From: Staphylococcus caprae
Lineage (GTDB): Bacteria; Bacillota; Bacilli; Staphylococcales; Staphylococcaceae
Reading direction: 5' to 3'
Assembly (NCBI RefSeq): GCF_002902725.1
Contig: NZ_PPRT01000001.1
Span: 1 to 64,000, forward strand
DNA length: 64,000 nt
Part shown: positions 45,301-53,975 of the stretch, in pieces
Numbering within the stretch: position 1 is the stretch's first letter
Layout: every line of letters begins with the position of its first letter
Program-made: the position numbers and the translations under genes
The notes under the pieces: generated by a model
Told to the model about the DNA's origin: nothing
Databases searched by the model: none
What the model saw: the letters and a program-made list of their open reading frames with translations, nothing else

Positions 45301-46050
45301 GAAGCACGTACGTCTGAAAAAATATCGTTTTTAAATATTACATCACAACCTAGAGAAGTTATTCCTACGGCAGTCTTCCCAGGTTCAAATAAAAATGGAC
45401 GACGTTATTCACCTTTTACAACCAATATTGAAAGACTTGTACCTTTTAGAACCTTAACTGGCAGACAAAGTTATTATTTAGACCATGAAATATTCCAACA
45501 ATTTGGCGAAAGCCTGCCTATTTATAAACCAACTTTACCACCTATGGTATTTGGTACACGTGATAAAAAGGTTAAAGGCGGACAAGACGCCTTAGTGCTT
45601 AGATATTTAACGCCTCATGGCAAATGGAATATCCACTCAACATATCAAGATAATGAACGCATGCTTACTTTATTTAGAGGTGGACCTGTCGTTTGGATTT
45701 CTAATGAAGACGCAGAAGCGCATGATATAAAAGATAATGATTGGTTAGAAGTCTATAACCGAAATGGTGTGGTTACTGCAAGAGCAGTTACATCACATCG
45801 CATGCCAAGAGGCACAATGTTTATGTATCATGCTCAAGATAAACACATTGAAACACCAGGATCAGAAATTACTGATACACGAGGTGGTTCACATAATGCA
45901 CCAACAAGAATTCACTTAAAACCAACGCAACTGGTTGGAGGATATGCTCAAATAAGCTATCACTTTAATTATTATGGACCAATCGGAAATCAAAGGGATG
46001 TTTATGTGGCGGTAAGAAAGATGAAAGAGGTGAATTGGCTTGAAGATTAA
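42367..46050 (+). CDS. narG: Respiratory nitrate reductase, alpha subunit
   Basis: Catalytic molybdenum (bis-MGD) subunit reducing nitrate to nitrite at the inner face of the membrane. 1227 residues, about the S. aureus length. The N-terminal FS0 [4Fe-4S] motif is HGVNCTGSC...YPSCGP, followed by [16 protein letters not shown]; the molybdenum Asp region is [39 protein letters not shown] and the C-terminal [16 protein letters not shown] are conserved. No Tat signal, as usual for NarG. Start: ATG at 42367, nine bases after AGGAGG (42352-42357). The beta subunit gene overlaps its end by 11 bases. Confidence 0.96.
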   Translation: [1227 protein letters not shown]

Positions 46051-47593
46051 AGCTCAAATAGCGATGGTCTTAAATTTAGATAAATGTATTGGTTGTCATA
46101 CGTGTAGTGTTACATGTAAGAATACATGGACAAATAGACCTGGTGCGGAATATATGTGGTTCAATAATGTAGAAACTAAGCCAGGTGTGGGATATCCAAA
46201 ACGCTGGGAAGATCAAAGTCATTATAAAGGTGGCTGGATTCTAAATAAAAAAGGGAAACTCGAATTAAAGTCTGGTAATAGATGGTCAAAAATTGCATTA
46301 GGAAAGATCTTTTACAATCCTGATATGCCGCTCATCAAAGATTATTATGAACCTTGGACATATAACTATGAACATTTGACAACTGCAAAAGAAGGTAAGC
46401 ACTCACCAGTCGCTAAGGCGCATTCACTGATTTCTGGCGATAAATTAGATTTAGAATGGGGACCAAACTGGGAGGATGACTTAGCAGGGGCTCATGTCAC
46501 AGGTCCAAAGGATCCAAATATTCAACAAATTGAAGAAGATATTAAGTTCCAGTTTGATGAGACATTTATGATGTATCTGCCGAGATTATGTGAACACTGT
46601 CTTAATCCAAGTTGTGTTGCATCATGTCCTTCAGGCGCTATGTACAAAAGGGATGAAGATGGTATCGTATTAGTCGATCAAGACGCGTGTCGAGGCTGGC
46701 GTTATTGTATGACTGGTTGTCCTTATAAAAAAGTTTACTTCAACTGGAAAACGAATAAAGCTGAAAAATGTACATTTTGTTTTCCTAGAATAGAAGCAGG
46801 TATGCCAACAGTTTGTTCAGAAACGTGTACAGGTAGAATGAGATATTTAGGCGTTCTATTATATGATGCTGATCGCGTTCAAGAAGCGGCCTCTGCAGTG
46901 GATCAAAAAGATTTATATGAAAAACAATTAGATTTATTCTTAGATCCATTTGATGAAGAAGTAATCGCTGAGGCTGAGCGACAAGGATTAAGTCATGAAT
47001 GGATTAATGCAGCTCAAAATTCTCCAGTATATAAACTCGCTGTAGAATATAAAATGGCATTTCCATTACACCCAGAATTTAGAACAATGCCTATGGTTTG
47101 GTACTGCCCACCTTTAAGTCCGATTATGAGTTATTTCGAAGGTCAAAACGCAGGACAAAATCCAGATATGATTTTTCCTGCGATCGAAGAAATGCGTTTA
47201 CCTATTGAATATTTAGCAAATCTATTAACTGCAGGGGATACGGCACCTGTCAAACAAGGCTTACAAAAAATGGCTATGATGAGAAGTTATATGAGAGCAA
47301 AAGTGACTCAACAACCGTTTGATTATTCTAAACTTGAACGCTTAGGTTTAACAGAAAGCCAATTAAACGATATGTATCGATTATTGGGAATCGCTAAGTA
47401 TGAAGATCGATTTGTTGTTCCGTCATCACATAAAGAAACGTATTTGGACACTTATAAAGCTCAAGGAAGTCAAGGGTATGGTGGAGAATACTTTGGCGCT
47501 AATTGTGAAGGCTGTGGCGTCGCAGTAGGTTCTGGTAAAACAGGACAAGAGATTTATAATGATAATTTCTATGGAGGGATTTTCCGTGATTAA
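46040..47593 (+). CDS. narH: Respiratory nitrate reductase, beta subunit
   Basis: Electron-transfer subunit carrying three [4Fe-4S] and one [3Fe-4S] cluster between NarI and NarG. 517 residues. Cysteine groups: CIGCHTCSVTC (residues 16-26), CEHCLNPSCVASCPSG, CRGWRYCMTGCPYKK (Trp in place of a fourth Cys, giving the 3Fe cluster) and CTFCFPRIEAGMPTVCSETC. Start is TTG inside the last codons of narG after AGAGGTGAA. The C-terminal GANCEGCGVAVGSGKTG is a further Cys pair not part of the classical set. Confidence 0.95.
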   Translation: MKIKAQIAMVLNLDKCIGCHTCSVTCKNTWTNRPGAEYMWFNNVETKPGVGYPKRWEDQSHYKGGWILNKKGKLELKSGNRWSKIALGKIFYNPDMPLIKDYYEPWTYNYEHLTTAKEGKHSPVAKAHSLISGDKLDLEWGPNWEDDLAGAHVTGPKDPNIQQIEEDIKFQFDETFMMYLPRLCEHCLNPSCVASCPSGAMYKRDEDGIVLVDQDACRGWRYCMTGCPYKKVYFNWKTNKAEKCTFCFPRIEAGMPTVCSETCTGRMRYLGVLLYDADRVQEAASAVDQKDLYEKQLDLFLDPFDEEVIAEAERQGLSHEWINAAQNSPVYKLAVEYKMAFPLHPEFRTMPMVWYCPPLSPIMSYFEGQNAGQNPDMIFPAIEEMRLPIEYLANLLTAGDTAPVKQGLQKMAMMRSYMRAKVTQQPFDYSKLERLGLTESQLNDMYRLLGIAKYEDRFVVPSSHKETYLDTYKAQGSQGYGGEYFGANCEGCGVAVGSGKTGQEIYNDNFYGGIFRD

Positions 47594-48161
47594 TCTTCAG
47601 AAATTACATCTTTTTCAAGAAAGCTTAGGTTATCTAGGACAACAAATTAATTTTCCGGAGAAACTTACCTTTCATCCAACAACATTCGAAGAAACCATTA
47701 CACAGTCGCACCCAGGTTATGAAGAATTAAGTCATTATCGAAATGTAATGATGCAATATTCTTTATCTGAAATCAAAGCTATCTATACGGATACTTTTGA
47801 TTTTAGTAAAAATTATCCTTTATACATGACATATAATAAATTTGATACTCAGAAAGAACGCGGACAAATGTTAGCTAAGTTGAAAGTATTGTATGAAATG
47901 TTTGGACTTAAAATGGTAGATAACGAGTTGTCAGATTACCTACCATTGATGCTTCAATTCTTACAAATTGCCGATTGGGAGAATGATGACCGAGCACAGG
48001 AAAACTTGCAATTAATTATTATGATTATTGAAGATGGAACTTACGAAATGGCTAATGAACTTGCTAAAAATAATAACCCTTATGCGTATGTAATTAAAGC
48101 TTTAAGAAAGACTTTAAAAGCGTGTATCGAGTCGCCTAGAGAGGTGGAAAGCCATGCTTAA
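47586..48161 (+). CDS. narJ: Nitrate reductase assembly chaperone NarJ
   Basis: Dedicated chaperone that holds apo-NarGH until the molybdenum cofactor is inserted; not part of the final enzyme. 191 residues, all-helical TorD/NarJ fold: LHLFQESLGYLGQQINFPEKLTFHP, SHYRNVMMQYSLSEIKAIYTDTFDFSKNYPLYMTY and DYLPLMLQFLQIAD. Start: GTG at 47586, seven bases after GGAGGG (47573-47578) inside narH; a longer reading from 47559 has no ribosome binding site. Confidence 0.9.
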   Translation: MINLQKLHLFQESLGYLGQQINFPEKLTFHPTTFEETITQSHPGYEELSHYRNVMMQYSLSEIKAIYTDTFDFSKNYPLYMTYNKFDTQKERGQMLAKLKVLYEMFGLKMVDNELSDYLPLMLQFLQIADWENDDRAQENLQLIIMIIEDGTYEMANELAKNNNPYAYVIKALRKTLKACIESPREVESHA

Positions 48162-48831
48162 TCAATTTATTTGGATTATCTATCCGTATTTGTGTTTAAC
48201 TATTTTCATTATTGGACATTTAGCACGCTATAAATATGATCAATTTTCTTGGACGGCGAAATCCAGCGAATTAATTGAAAAGAAACAATTAAAATGGGGC
48301 AGTTTATTGTTTCATTTAGGTGTTATTCCAGTATTCTTTGGGCATGTGGTAGGTTTATTGGTACCTGCAAATTGGCTTGAAGCGGTTGGAGTTAATAATC
48401 ATATTTATCATATTGGTGCGGTATATATAGGAAGTATTTTTGGTATAATAACATTATTAGGTATGATGTTACTTACGTTAAGAAGACTTACAATCAAAAA
48501 TGTAAGACGTTTAAGTTCTTTTTCAGACATATTCGTTAATATTCTTCTGTGTATCATATTGATAATGGGTTGCTATTCAACTATTTTTACGAATGCAGTC
48601 CAACCTGATTTTGACTATCGCCAAACCATAGCCATTTGGTTTAGACATTTATTTATGTTTTCACCTAATGCTGACCTTATGTTAAATGTACCGTTATCTT
48701 TTAAAGTTCATATCTTATTAGGATTCACAATATTTGCATTATGGCCATTTACGAGATTGGTTCATGTGTGGAGTGTCCCGCTTTCATATATGAATAGAAG
48801 ATATATTATTTATCGGAAAAATAAAGTTTAA
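48154..48831 (+). CDS. narI: Respiratory nitrate reductase, gamma subunit (cytochrome b)
   Basis: Membrane subunit oxidising menaquinol and passing electrons to NarH. 225 residues, five helices: YLCLTIFIIGHLARYKYD, LFHLGVIPVFFGHVVGL, a central pair, and SFKVHILLGFTIFALWPFTRLVHVWSVP. The His residues in helices 2 and 5 (LFHLG/FFGH and KVH/RLVH) are the two b-heme ligands. It overlaps narJ by eight bases; the AGAGAGG site lies in narJ. Confidence 0.94.
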   Translation: MLNQFIWIIYPYLCLTIFIIGHLARYKYDQFSWTAKSSELIEKKQLKWGSLLFHLGVIPVFFGHVVGLLVPANWLEAVGVNNHIYHIGAVYIGSIFGIITLLGMMLLTLRRLTIKNVRRLSSFSDIFVNILLCIILIMGCYSTIFTNAVQPDFDYRQTIAIWFRHLFMFSPNADLMLNVPLSFKVHILLGFTIFALWPFTRLVHVWSVPLSYMNRRYIIYRKNKV

Positions 48832-48850
48832 TGAAGAGGGGATGGGTAAG

Positions 48851-49303
48851 TTGAAACCAGAATCTTTATTACACAACAAAAGTCTACAAGATAATTTAGA
48901 TCGATTGAGAAAGAACGAAGGTTATGATTTTGGTGTAATTGCGATGTATGAACATTATCATAGATCTTCTCCTATTAAATGGAAATATGTATCAGGAAAT
49001 ACGAATGAACGGTACAAACTTATCATTTTAAGAAAGGGCAGAGGCTTAGCTGGTACTGTTATGAAAACAGGGAAACGTATGGTTATTGCAGATGTAGATA
49101 TGGCATTAACTCAAGCCGAGAAAATAAAGTTTCCCATCATCTTGAATGAAGCACTAACAGCAGTAGTAGCAGTACCATTATGGCTTGATGAACAAATGTA
49201 TGGTGTATTATTGTTAGGTCAACGAAATCATCAACCTCTTCCACAGACATTAGAACAACTTGATATACAAAGCCAAATTGGATTTTTTACAGAAATGAAT
49301 TAG
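48851..49303 (+). CDS. nreA: Nitrate receptor NreA (GAF domain)
   Basis: Soluble GAF protein that binds nitrate and restrains the NreB kinase; nitrate binding relieves it, so nar genes turn on only without oxygen and with nitrate. 150 residues, matching S. aureus NreA length: VIAMYEHYHRSSPIKWKYVSGN, LRKGRGLAGTVMKTGKRMVIADVD, LNEALTAVVAVPLWLDEQMYGVLLLGQR. Start: TTG at 48851, nine bases after GAGGGG (48836-48841); the ATG at 48842 overlaps that site. The gap from narI is 19 bases and suggests one long nar-nre transcript. Confidence 0.92.
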   Translation: MKPESLLHNKSLQDNLDRLRKNEGYDFGVIAMYEHYHRSSPIKWKYVSGNTNERYKLIILRKGRGLAGTVMKTGKRMVIADVDMALTQAEKIKFPIILNEALTAVVAVPLWLDEQMYGVLLLGQRNHQPLPQTLEQLDIQSQIGFFTEMN

Positions 49304-49312
49304 GTGATAACC

Positions 49313-50347
49313 ATGCAAAGTAAACTAGAAGGCAGTATTGAAGCACTATTGCATAAGTACTACGATGCGACGACTGAAAAGATTGTCTTTGTGAATCATC
49401 TCGGTAAAATTATAGCGATGAATGACGCCGCTAGCGATATTTTATCTGAAGAAGATAATTATAATGCGATGACTCATGCAATTTGCAATCGTTGTGAAGG
49501 ATATTCTAATGAATATGATATTCAATCTTGTGAGAATTGTTTTTTAGAAGAAAATCAACTACAGAAATCAAATTTCCAAGTATTTATGAAGACGAAAGAT
49601 AATAAAGTAGAACCTTTTACGGCTACGTATCAAACGATTGATTCAGACAGAGGGATTAGTGCGTTTACTTTACAAAATGTCTCTCCTCAAATTGAGAGAC
49701 AAGAAAAAATGTATCAACAAAAGATGTTGCATAAATCGATACAAGCACAAGAAAATGAACGCAAAAGAATTTCACGTGAACTTCATGATAGTGTGATTCA
49801 AGAAATGTTAAATATTGATGTTGAACTGCGACTTTTAAAATATAAATATCAAGATGAAAATTTAGTAGACAGTGCACAGCATATTGAGGGTTTAGTATCG
49901 CAACTCATTGATGACATTAGAAATCTATCAGTCGAATTGAGACCCTCCTCATTGGATGATTTAGGTATTGAGGCTGCTTTTAATTCTTATTTCAAACAGT
50001 TTGAAGAGAATTATGGTATTCAAATTAATTATCAATCTAATATCAAAGGTATGCGTTTTGATAATGAGGTTGAAACGGTGGTATATCGTGTGATTCAAGA
50101 AGCTGTATTAAATTCATTAAAATATGCTGAAGTAAACGAAATAGAAGTGAATATTAATAAAAGTGACAATAGATTACTAGCTGAAGTTGTAGATCGTGGA
50201 AAGGGTTTCAATATTGAGGATAAGCCTAAAGGATCAGGGTTGGGCTTTTACGGCATGAAAGAACGTGCTGAATTAGTTAATGGAAATATTAACATTGAAT
50301 CTCATATTAACAAGGGAACCATCGTAACGTTAGATATACCTATATAA
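49313..50347 (+). CDS. nreB: Oxygen-sensing histidine kinase NreB
   Basis: Cytoplasmic sensor kinase whose PAS domain holds an oxygen-labile [4Fe-4S] cluster; active without oxygen. 344 residues. Cluster cysteines Cys58, Cys61, Cys73, Cys76 in [10 protein letters not shown]...[10 protein letters not shown], the same spacing as in S. carnosus. The HisKA_3 dimerisation helix has [20 protein letters not shown] (phospho-accepting His), and the HATPase has [15 protein letters not shown] and [14 protein letters not shown]. Start: ATG at 49313 after AGGTGA (49302-49307). NreC is the partner, 19 bases downstream. Confidence 0.95.
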   Translation: MQSKLEGSIEALLHKYYDATTEKIVFVNHLGKIIAMNDAASDILSEEDNYNAMTHAICNRCEGYSNEYDIQSCENCFLEENQLQKSNFQVFMKTKDNKVEPFTATYQTIDSDRGISAFTLQNVSPQIERQEKMYQQKMLHKSIQAQENERKRISRELHDSVIQEMLNIDVELRLLKYKYQDENLVDSAQHIEGLVSQLIDDIRNLSVELRPSSLDDLGIEAAFNSYFKQFEENYGIQINYQSNIKGMRFDNEVETVVYRVIQEAVLNSLKYAEVNEIEVNINKSDNRLLAEVVDRGKGFNIEDKPKGSGLGFYGMKERAELVNGNINIESHINKGTIVTLDIPI

Positions 50348-50366
50348 AAATCTTGGGGGAATTAAT

Positions 50367-51023
50367 GTGAAGATTGTTATAGCAGATGACCATGCTGTAG
50401 TAAGGACTGGATTCTCAATGATATTAAACTATCAAGAAGATATGGAAGTTGTAGCAACTGCAGCAGATGGTGTGGAAGCATATCAAAAGGTCTTAGAGTA
50501 TAGACCCGATGTTTTAATATTAGATATAAGTATGCCACCTGGCGAATCAGGTTTAGTCGCTACAAGCAAAATTTCTGAAAGCTTCCCAGAGACAAAAATT
50601 TTAATTTTAACAATGTATGATGATGAAGAATATTTGTTTCATGTACTGAAAAGTGGTGCGAAAGGTTATATTTTGAAAAATGCGCCTGATGAACAGTTAA
50701 TATTGGCTGTGAGAACGGTATATAGAGGGGAAACATATATTGATATGAAATTAACCACTTCTTTAGTTAATGAATTTATTAATCAATCTAACCAAGAAGA
50801 AGTTAATTATTCATCAGACCCATTTAAAGTTTTGTCTAAACGAGAACTTGAAATCTTGCCTTTAATTGCCAAAGGATACGGTAATAAAGAAATCGCTGAA
50901 AAGTTATTTGTGTCTGTAAAGACGGTCGAAGCACATAAAACGCATATAATGAATAAATTAAATCTTAAAAGTAAACCAGAACTTGTTGAATATGCGTTGA
51001 AAAAGAAATTGCTTGAGTTTTAA
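50367..51023 (+). CDS. nreC: Response regulator NreC (NarL/FixJ family)
   Basis: DNA-binding partner of NreB that activates narGHJI, nir and narT promoters. 218 residues: receiver domain with Asp53 ([14 protein letters not shown]) as phosphorylation site and Lys in ILKNAPDEQ, then a LuxR-type helix-turn-helix ([42 protein letters not shown], about residues 150-195). Starts with GTG, six bases after GGGGGA. Candidate binding sites lie at 37560, 37585, 42250 and 51206. Confidence 0.95.
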   Translation: MKIVIADDHAVVRTGFSMILNYQEDMEVVATAADGVEAYQKVLEYRPDVLILDISMPPGESGLVATSKISESFPETKILILTMYDDEEYLFHVLKSGAKGYILKNAPDEQLILAVRTVYRGETYIDMKLTTSLVNEFINQSNQEEVNYSSDPFKVLSKRELEILPLIAKGYGNKEIAEKLFVSVKTVEAHKTHIMNKLNLKSKPELVEYALKKKLLEF

Positions 51024-51060
51024 ATGAGTAGAACGCTCACTTTTAAGAATATAACAAACC

Positions 51061-51107
51061 AAAAATAGCTATGAGAAATCGATAACGGTTTTTCATAGCT
51101 ATTTTTG
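51061..51107 (+). terminator. Terminator after nreC
   Basis: AAAAATAGCTATGA (51061-51074) pairs with TCATAGCTATTTTT (51094-51107), a long AT-rich stem with built-in T-run. Confidence 0.85.
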
Positions 51108-51379
51108 TATTTAAAGGCTGAGTCGCGACTTTAAAGAGAGGAAACTCATCTCTACGTTCAGCACATTAATAACTCAATTTATTATAGGGAAAAAGAAGCT
51201 CTAAATCAGGGGAAATCCTTATGTTCATTTTTTCACAATCATCTTAAAATTAAATTGTAATTAGTACTGTGTCTATATCACTTATTCGCTTTTAACGACT
51301 TTTAATTTTGACCTCTTATCAGATGATAGGCGCGGTACTAATATTTGTTTACTATAAATCTTATGAAGGTGAAAACAAC
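51108..51379. other. narT control region
   Basis: No ORF. After the nreC terminator there is a hairpin-like stretch (GGCTGAGTCGCGACTTTAAAG...), then the NreC box at 51206-51221, then an AT-rich stretch ending in the narT ribosome binding site. An open frame from 51308 is in phase with narT but lacks a ribosome binding site. Confidence 0.6.
51206..51221. promoter_or_regulatory. NreC box upstream of narT
   Basis: TCAGGG-GAAA-TCCTTA: 6-4-6 palindrome with two mismatches to the ideal, about 160 bases before the narT start. Confidence 0.5.
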
Positions 51380-52555
51380 ATGAAAAAAGGAGTTTATCAG
51401 CTTACATTACAAACGCTAAGTTTAATAGTTGGATTTATGGCATGGAGTATTATTTCTCCATTGATGCCGTTTATAACTCAAGATATTCAAATTTCGGCTA
51501 GCCAAGTATCTGTGATTTTAGCTATTCCGGTCATTTTAGGATCAGTTTTGCGTGTACCATTTGGTTATCTTACAAATATAATTGGTGCTAAATGGGTATT
51601 TTTTAGCAGTTTTATTATTTTGCTATTTCCTATATTCTTTTTGGGACAAGCACAAAGTACGACAATGCTTATGGTATGTGGCTTCTTCTTAGGAGTAGGT
51701 GGTGCAATCTTTTCAGTAGGTGTAACGGCTTTACCAAAATATTTCTCTAAAGATAAAGTAGGACTAGCTAACGGTATATACGGAATGGGAAATATAGGAA
51801 CAGCGATCTCATCTTTTTGTGCACCTGTTCTTGCTGGTTTAATAGGTTGGCAAAGTACAGTAAGAAGTTACTTAATTATTATCGGTTTATTTGCAGTATT
51901 AATGTTCTTATTGGGAGATAATAAAGAAGCGAAAGTTAAAGTACCTTTAATGTCACAAATGAAAGTGTTATCGAAAAATTATAAATTATATTATTTAAGT
52001 TTGTGGTATTTTATTACGTTTGGTGCTTTTGTTGCATTTGGTCTATTTTTACCGAATTATTTAGTTCATCATTTTGAAATTGATAAAGTAGATGCGGGTA
52101 TTCGTTCAGGAGTATTTATTGCACTTGCAACATTCTTAAGACCACTTGGTGGGGTGTTAGGGGATAAATTTAATGCAGTAAAAATGCTTATCATAGACTT
52201 TATGTTCCTGATTATAGGAGGCATGATTTTAAGTTTATTTGATGGTATGATTCACTTCACAATTGGTTGCTTAGCGATAAGTATTTGTGCGGGTATTGGT
52301 AATGGTCTTGTCTTTAAATTAGTTCCATCATATTTCTCAAAAGAAGCTGGCTCAGCTAATGGTATCGTGTCAATGATGGGAGGACTAGGTGGTTTCTTCC
52401 CACCTTTAGTCATCACGTTTGTGACTGGTTTAACAGGATCTAGTCATCTTGCCTTTGGATTACTTGTGTTATTCGCATTGATTGCGTTAATGACAATGAT
52501 TCATTTATATAAAAAGGAAAACATCTCTAACATTTCAACGATATACGACAAATAG
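51380..52555 (+). CDS. narT: Nitrate/nitrite transporter NarT
   Basis: MFS anion transporter (NNP family, 12 helices, 391 residues) importing nitrate and possibly exporting nitrite during nitrate respiration. Motifs: [18 protein letters not shown] (motif A region), [41 protein letters not shown] (nitrate signature) and a second signature [16 protein letters not shown] in helix 11. Start: ATG at 51380 after AAGGTGA gives MKKGVYQ as in the staphylococcal family; the longer reading is not supported. Expected to be under NreC. Confidence 0.92.
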   Translation: MKKGVYQLTLQTLSLIVGFMAWSIISPLMPFITQDIQISASQVSVILAIPVILGSVLRVPFGYLTNIIGAKWVFFSSFIILLFPIFFLGQAQSTTMLMVCGFFLGVGGAIFSVGVTALPKYFSKDKVGLANGIYGMGNIGTAISSFCAPVLAGLIGWQSTVRSYLIIIGLFAVLMFLLGDNKEAKVKVPLMSQMKVLSKNYKLYYLSLWYFITFGAFVAFGLFLPNYLVHHFEIDKVDAGIRSGVFIALATFLRPLGGVLGDKFNAVKMLIIDFMFLIIGGMILSLFDGMIHFTIGCLAISICAGIGNGLVFKLVPSYFSKEAGSANGIVSMMGGLGGFFPPLVITFVTGLTGSSHLAFGLLVLFALIALMTMIHLYKKENISNISTIYDK

Positions 52556-52618
52556 CTAATATATGACAAATTAATTTTACTATTTGTTTAAAATACGATT
52601 GCTTAAGCATATACATTA

Positions 52619-52655
52619 TAACCCTCAATTCTAGATAGAGTTGAGGGTTAAATTT
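52619..52655. terminator. Bidirectional terminator between narT and hsp20
   Basis: TAACCCTCAA (52619-52628) and TTGAGGGTTA (52641-52650), with T-rich sequence after; convergent genes. Confidence 0.8.
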
Positions 52656-52658
52656 TAT

Positions 52659-53075
52659 TTATTGAATTGCAATCGTTGTCGCTTTCTCGTCTTCATCGAT
52701 GACTTTAGGCAATGTAACGTATAAAACGCCCTCTGCATGGTTAGCAGTAATCGCTTCTTTATTAATGTCATCGAACTTAAAATGTCTTTCTAATTCACCA
52801 GTTGAACGTTCGTTTAACTGTATTTTTTGGCTTTCATTTTTAAGCTTTTTATTGGCTTTAATCAATAATATATTTTGTTCAAATTTGAGTGAAATATCTT
52901 CCTTACTTACGCCAGGTAATTCTGCCTCTACGATATATGCCTCGTCTGTGTCATAAATATTTGTAGGGAAGGCGCTTGATGAAAATTGATTATAGACTTG
53001 TTTGCCTATGTCTTTAAACAATTCGCTAGGATCATTTTTGAAAAAATTATTATTAAAGAACTCATTACTATTCAT
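52659..53075 (-). CDS. Small heat-shock protein, Hsp20/alpha-crystallin family
   Basis: 138-residue chaperone that holds unfolding proteins. The alpha-crystallin domain spans about residues 38-128: IYDTDEAYIVEAELPGVSKEDISLKFEQNILLI (A-x-x-x-GV/L pattern ELPGVSKEDI) and HAEGVLYVTLPKV (conserved G-x-L). The N-terminus is Asn/Phe-rich (NEFFNNNFFKND), as in other family members. GGGGTGG precedes the ATG. A sigma-A promoter overlapped by a 9-bp inverted repeat lies upstream; no CIRCE or CtsR heptads were seen. Confidence 0.9.
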   Translation of the reverse strand: MNSNEFFNNNFFKNDPSELFKDIGKQVYNQFSSSAFPTNIYDTDEAYIVEAELPGVSKEDISLKFEQNILLIKANKKLKNESQKIQLNERSTGELERHFKFDDINKEAITANHAEGVLYVTLPKVIDEDEKATTIAIQ

Positions 53076-53129
53076 TATACTCCACCCCTTAAAAAGTGTT
53101 AGATAATCAATTGACGATAGGACACCTAA

Positions 53130-53162
53130 ATTTCAACTTCATTATATAAATTGAGTTGAAAT
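53130..53162. promoter_or_regulatory. Inverted repeat enclosing the hsp20 -10 box
   Basis: Perfect 9-bp arms ATTTCAACT (53130-53138) and AGTTGAAAT (53154-53162) separated by 15 bases that hold the -10 hexamer. It looks like a repressor operator and does not match CIRCE or CtsR sites. Confidence 0.55.
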
Positions 53163-53169
53163 AGGTAAA
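53141..53169 (-). promoter_or_regulatory. hsp20 promoter
   Basis: Minus-strand TTTACC (complement of 53164-53169), 17-base spacer, TATAAT (complement of 53141-53146). Confidence 0.7.
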
Positions 53170-53364
53170 GCAAGAACACTTTTAAAAAAGAGGTATTTAT
53201 ATAAGTTTAGTAGGGATTATGAGTAAAAAAATATTTGGTTCGTACGAGAGAATAAGACAAAAGCTTACTATACATACTGTTGTTATTAAGTTGTGCCGTT
53301 TATGCCGAAGTTGAATGTGTCAAAGATTTTCAAAAAGTCTACTTTTGTCTCTTCTCTGCTAGTA

Positions 53365-53811
53365 TTACTTTTCTAGATTTTTATCAAAATTTTTAGAAAC
53401 AAAATTTTGTAAGTTCGCAATTAATTCTTTAGCTTCATCTTGATTGATATTAAATTCACTATAAACTTTCATCGAGATATCTGATAAAGTCTTTTTTATT
53501 TCTTTACCTCGTTCTGTTAGTGAAATTTGGAGATTACGTTCATCTTTCTCTTCACGGCTTCGAACGACATAGTTTTTCTTTTCAAGCTTTTTCAATAAGG
53601 GGGTCAGTGTTCCCGAGTCTAGAAATACTCGTTCACCAAGTTTTTTAATATTAAGTTTCTCATCATCTTCGATCGCCATTAGTACTATGTAACCTGTGTA
53701 GGTAAGTTCATACTCTTTAAGGTAATTCGTGTACTTCTTAATGATTTCTTTGGACGAAACATAAAATAAAAAACATAATTGTTTACTTAAATAACTATTC
53801 TCTACATACAT
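53365..53811 (-). CDS. sarZ: MarR-family redox regulator SarZ
   Basis: Winged-helix DNA-binding protein with a single redox-sensing cysteine (Cys13 in [14 protein letters not shown]), homologous to OhrR and MgrA; oxidation releases DNA. In S. aureus it controls virulence, autolysis and peroxide response. From [10 protein letters not shown] to VSKNFD the 148-residue protein is nearly identical to S. aureus SarZ as I recall it, including the HTH part [25 protein letters not shown] and wing [14 protein letters not shown]. Start: ATG at 53811 after AAGGAGAG; the open frame continues upstream without a site. Divergent from the nitroreductase gene. Confidence 0.93.
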   Translation of the reverse strand: MYVENSYLSKQLCFLFYVSSKEIIKKYTNYLKEYELTYTGYIVLMAIEDDEKLNIKKLGERVFLDSGTLTPLLKKLEKKNYVVRSREEKDERNLQISLTERGKEIKKTLSDISMKVYSEFNINQDEAKELIANLQNFVSKNFDKNLEK

Positions 53812-53833
53812 TAAATCTCTCCTTGTTAAAGTA

Positions 53834-53862
53834 ACAATATTATGAAGTGTATGACTTGTCAA
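53834..53862 (-). promoter_or_regulatory. sarZ promoter
   Basis: Minus-strand TTGACA (complement of 53857-53862), 17-base spacer, TATTGT (complement of 53834-53839), about 25 bases before the sarZ start codon. Confidence 0.6.
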
Positions 53863-53884
53863 GTGCTGATTTCATCACTATAAT
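53856..53884 (+). promoter_or_regulatory. Promoter of the nitroreductase gene
   Basis: TTGTCA at 53856-53861, 17-base spacer, TATAAT at 53879-53884. Its -35 hexamer overlaps the sarZ -35 on the other strand by five bases. Confidence 0.65.
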
Positions 53885-53975
53885 CAAATTGTTTTAAATT
53901 AAATTTAGGGTGCAATTGAATCAAATTTATTTGATTGTAAAACTCAAACGAATATAGAAAAAGGGGAATTGAGAT

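Noticed and set aside
53076..53200. CIRCE, CtsR or sigma-B motifs before hsp20
   Set aside because: None present in readable form; the promoter seen is sigma-A type with a different palindrome.
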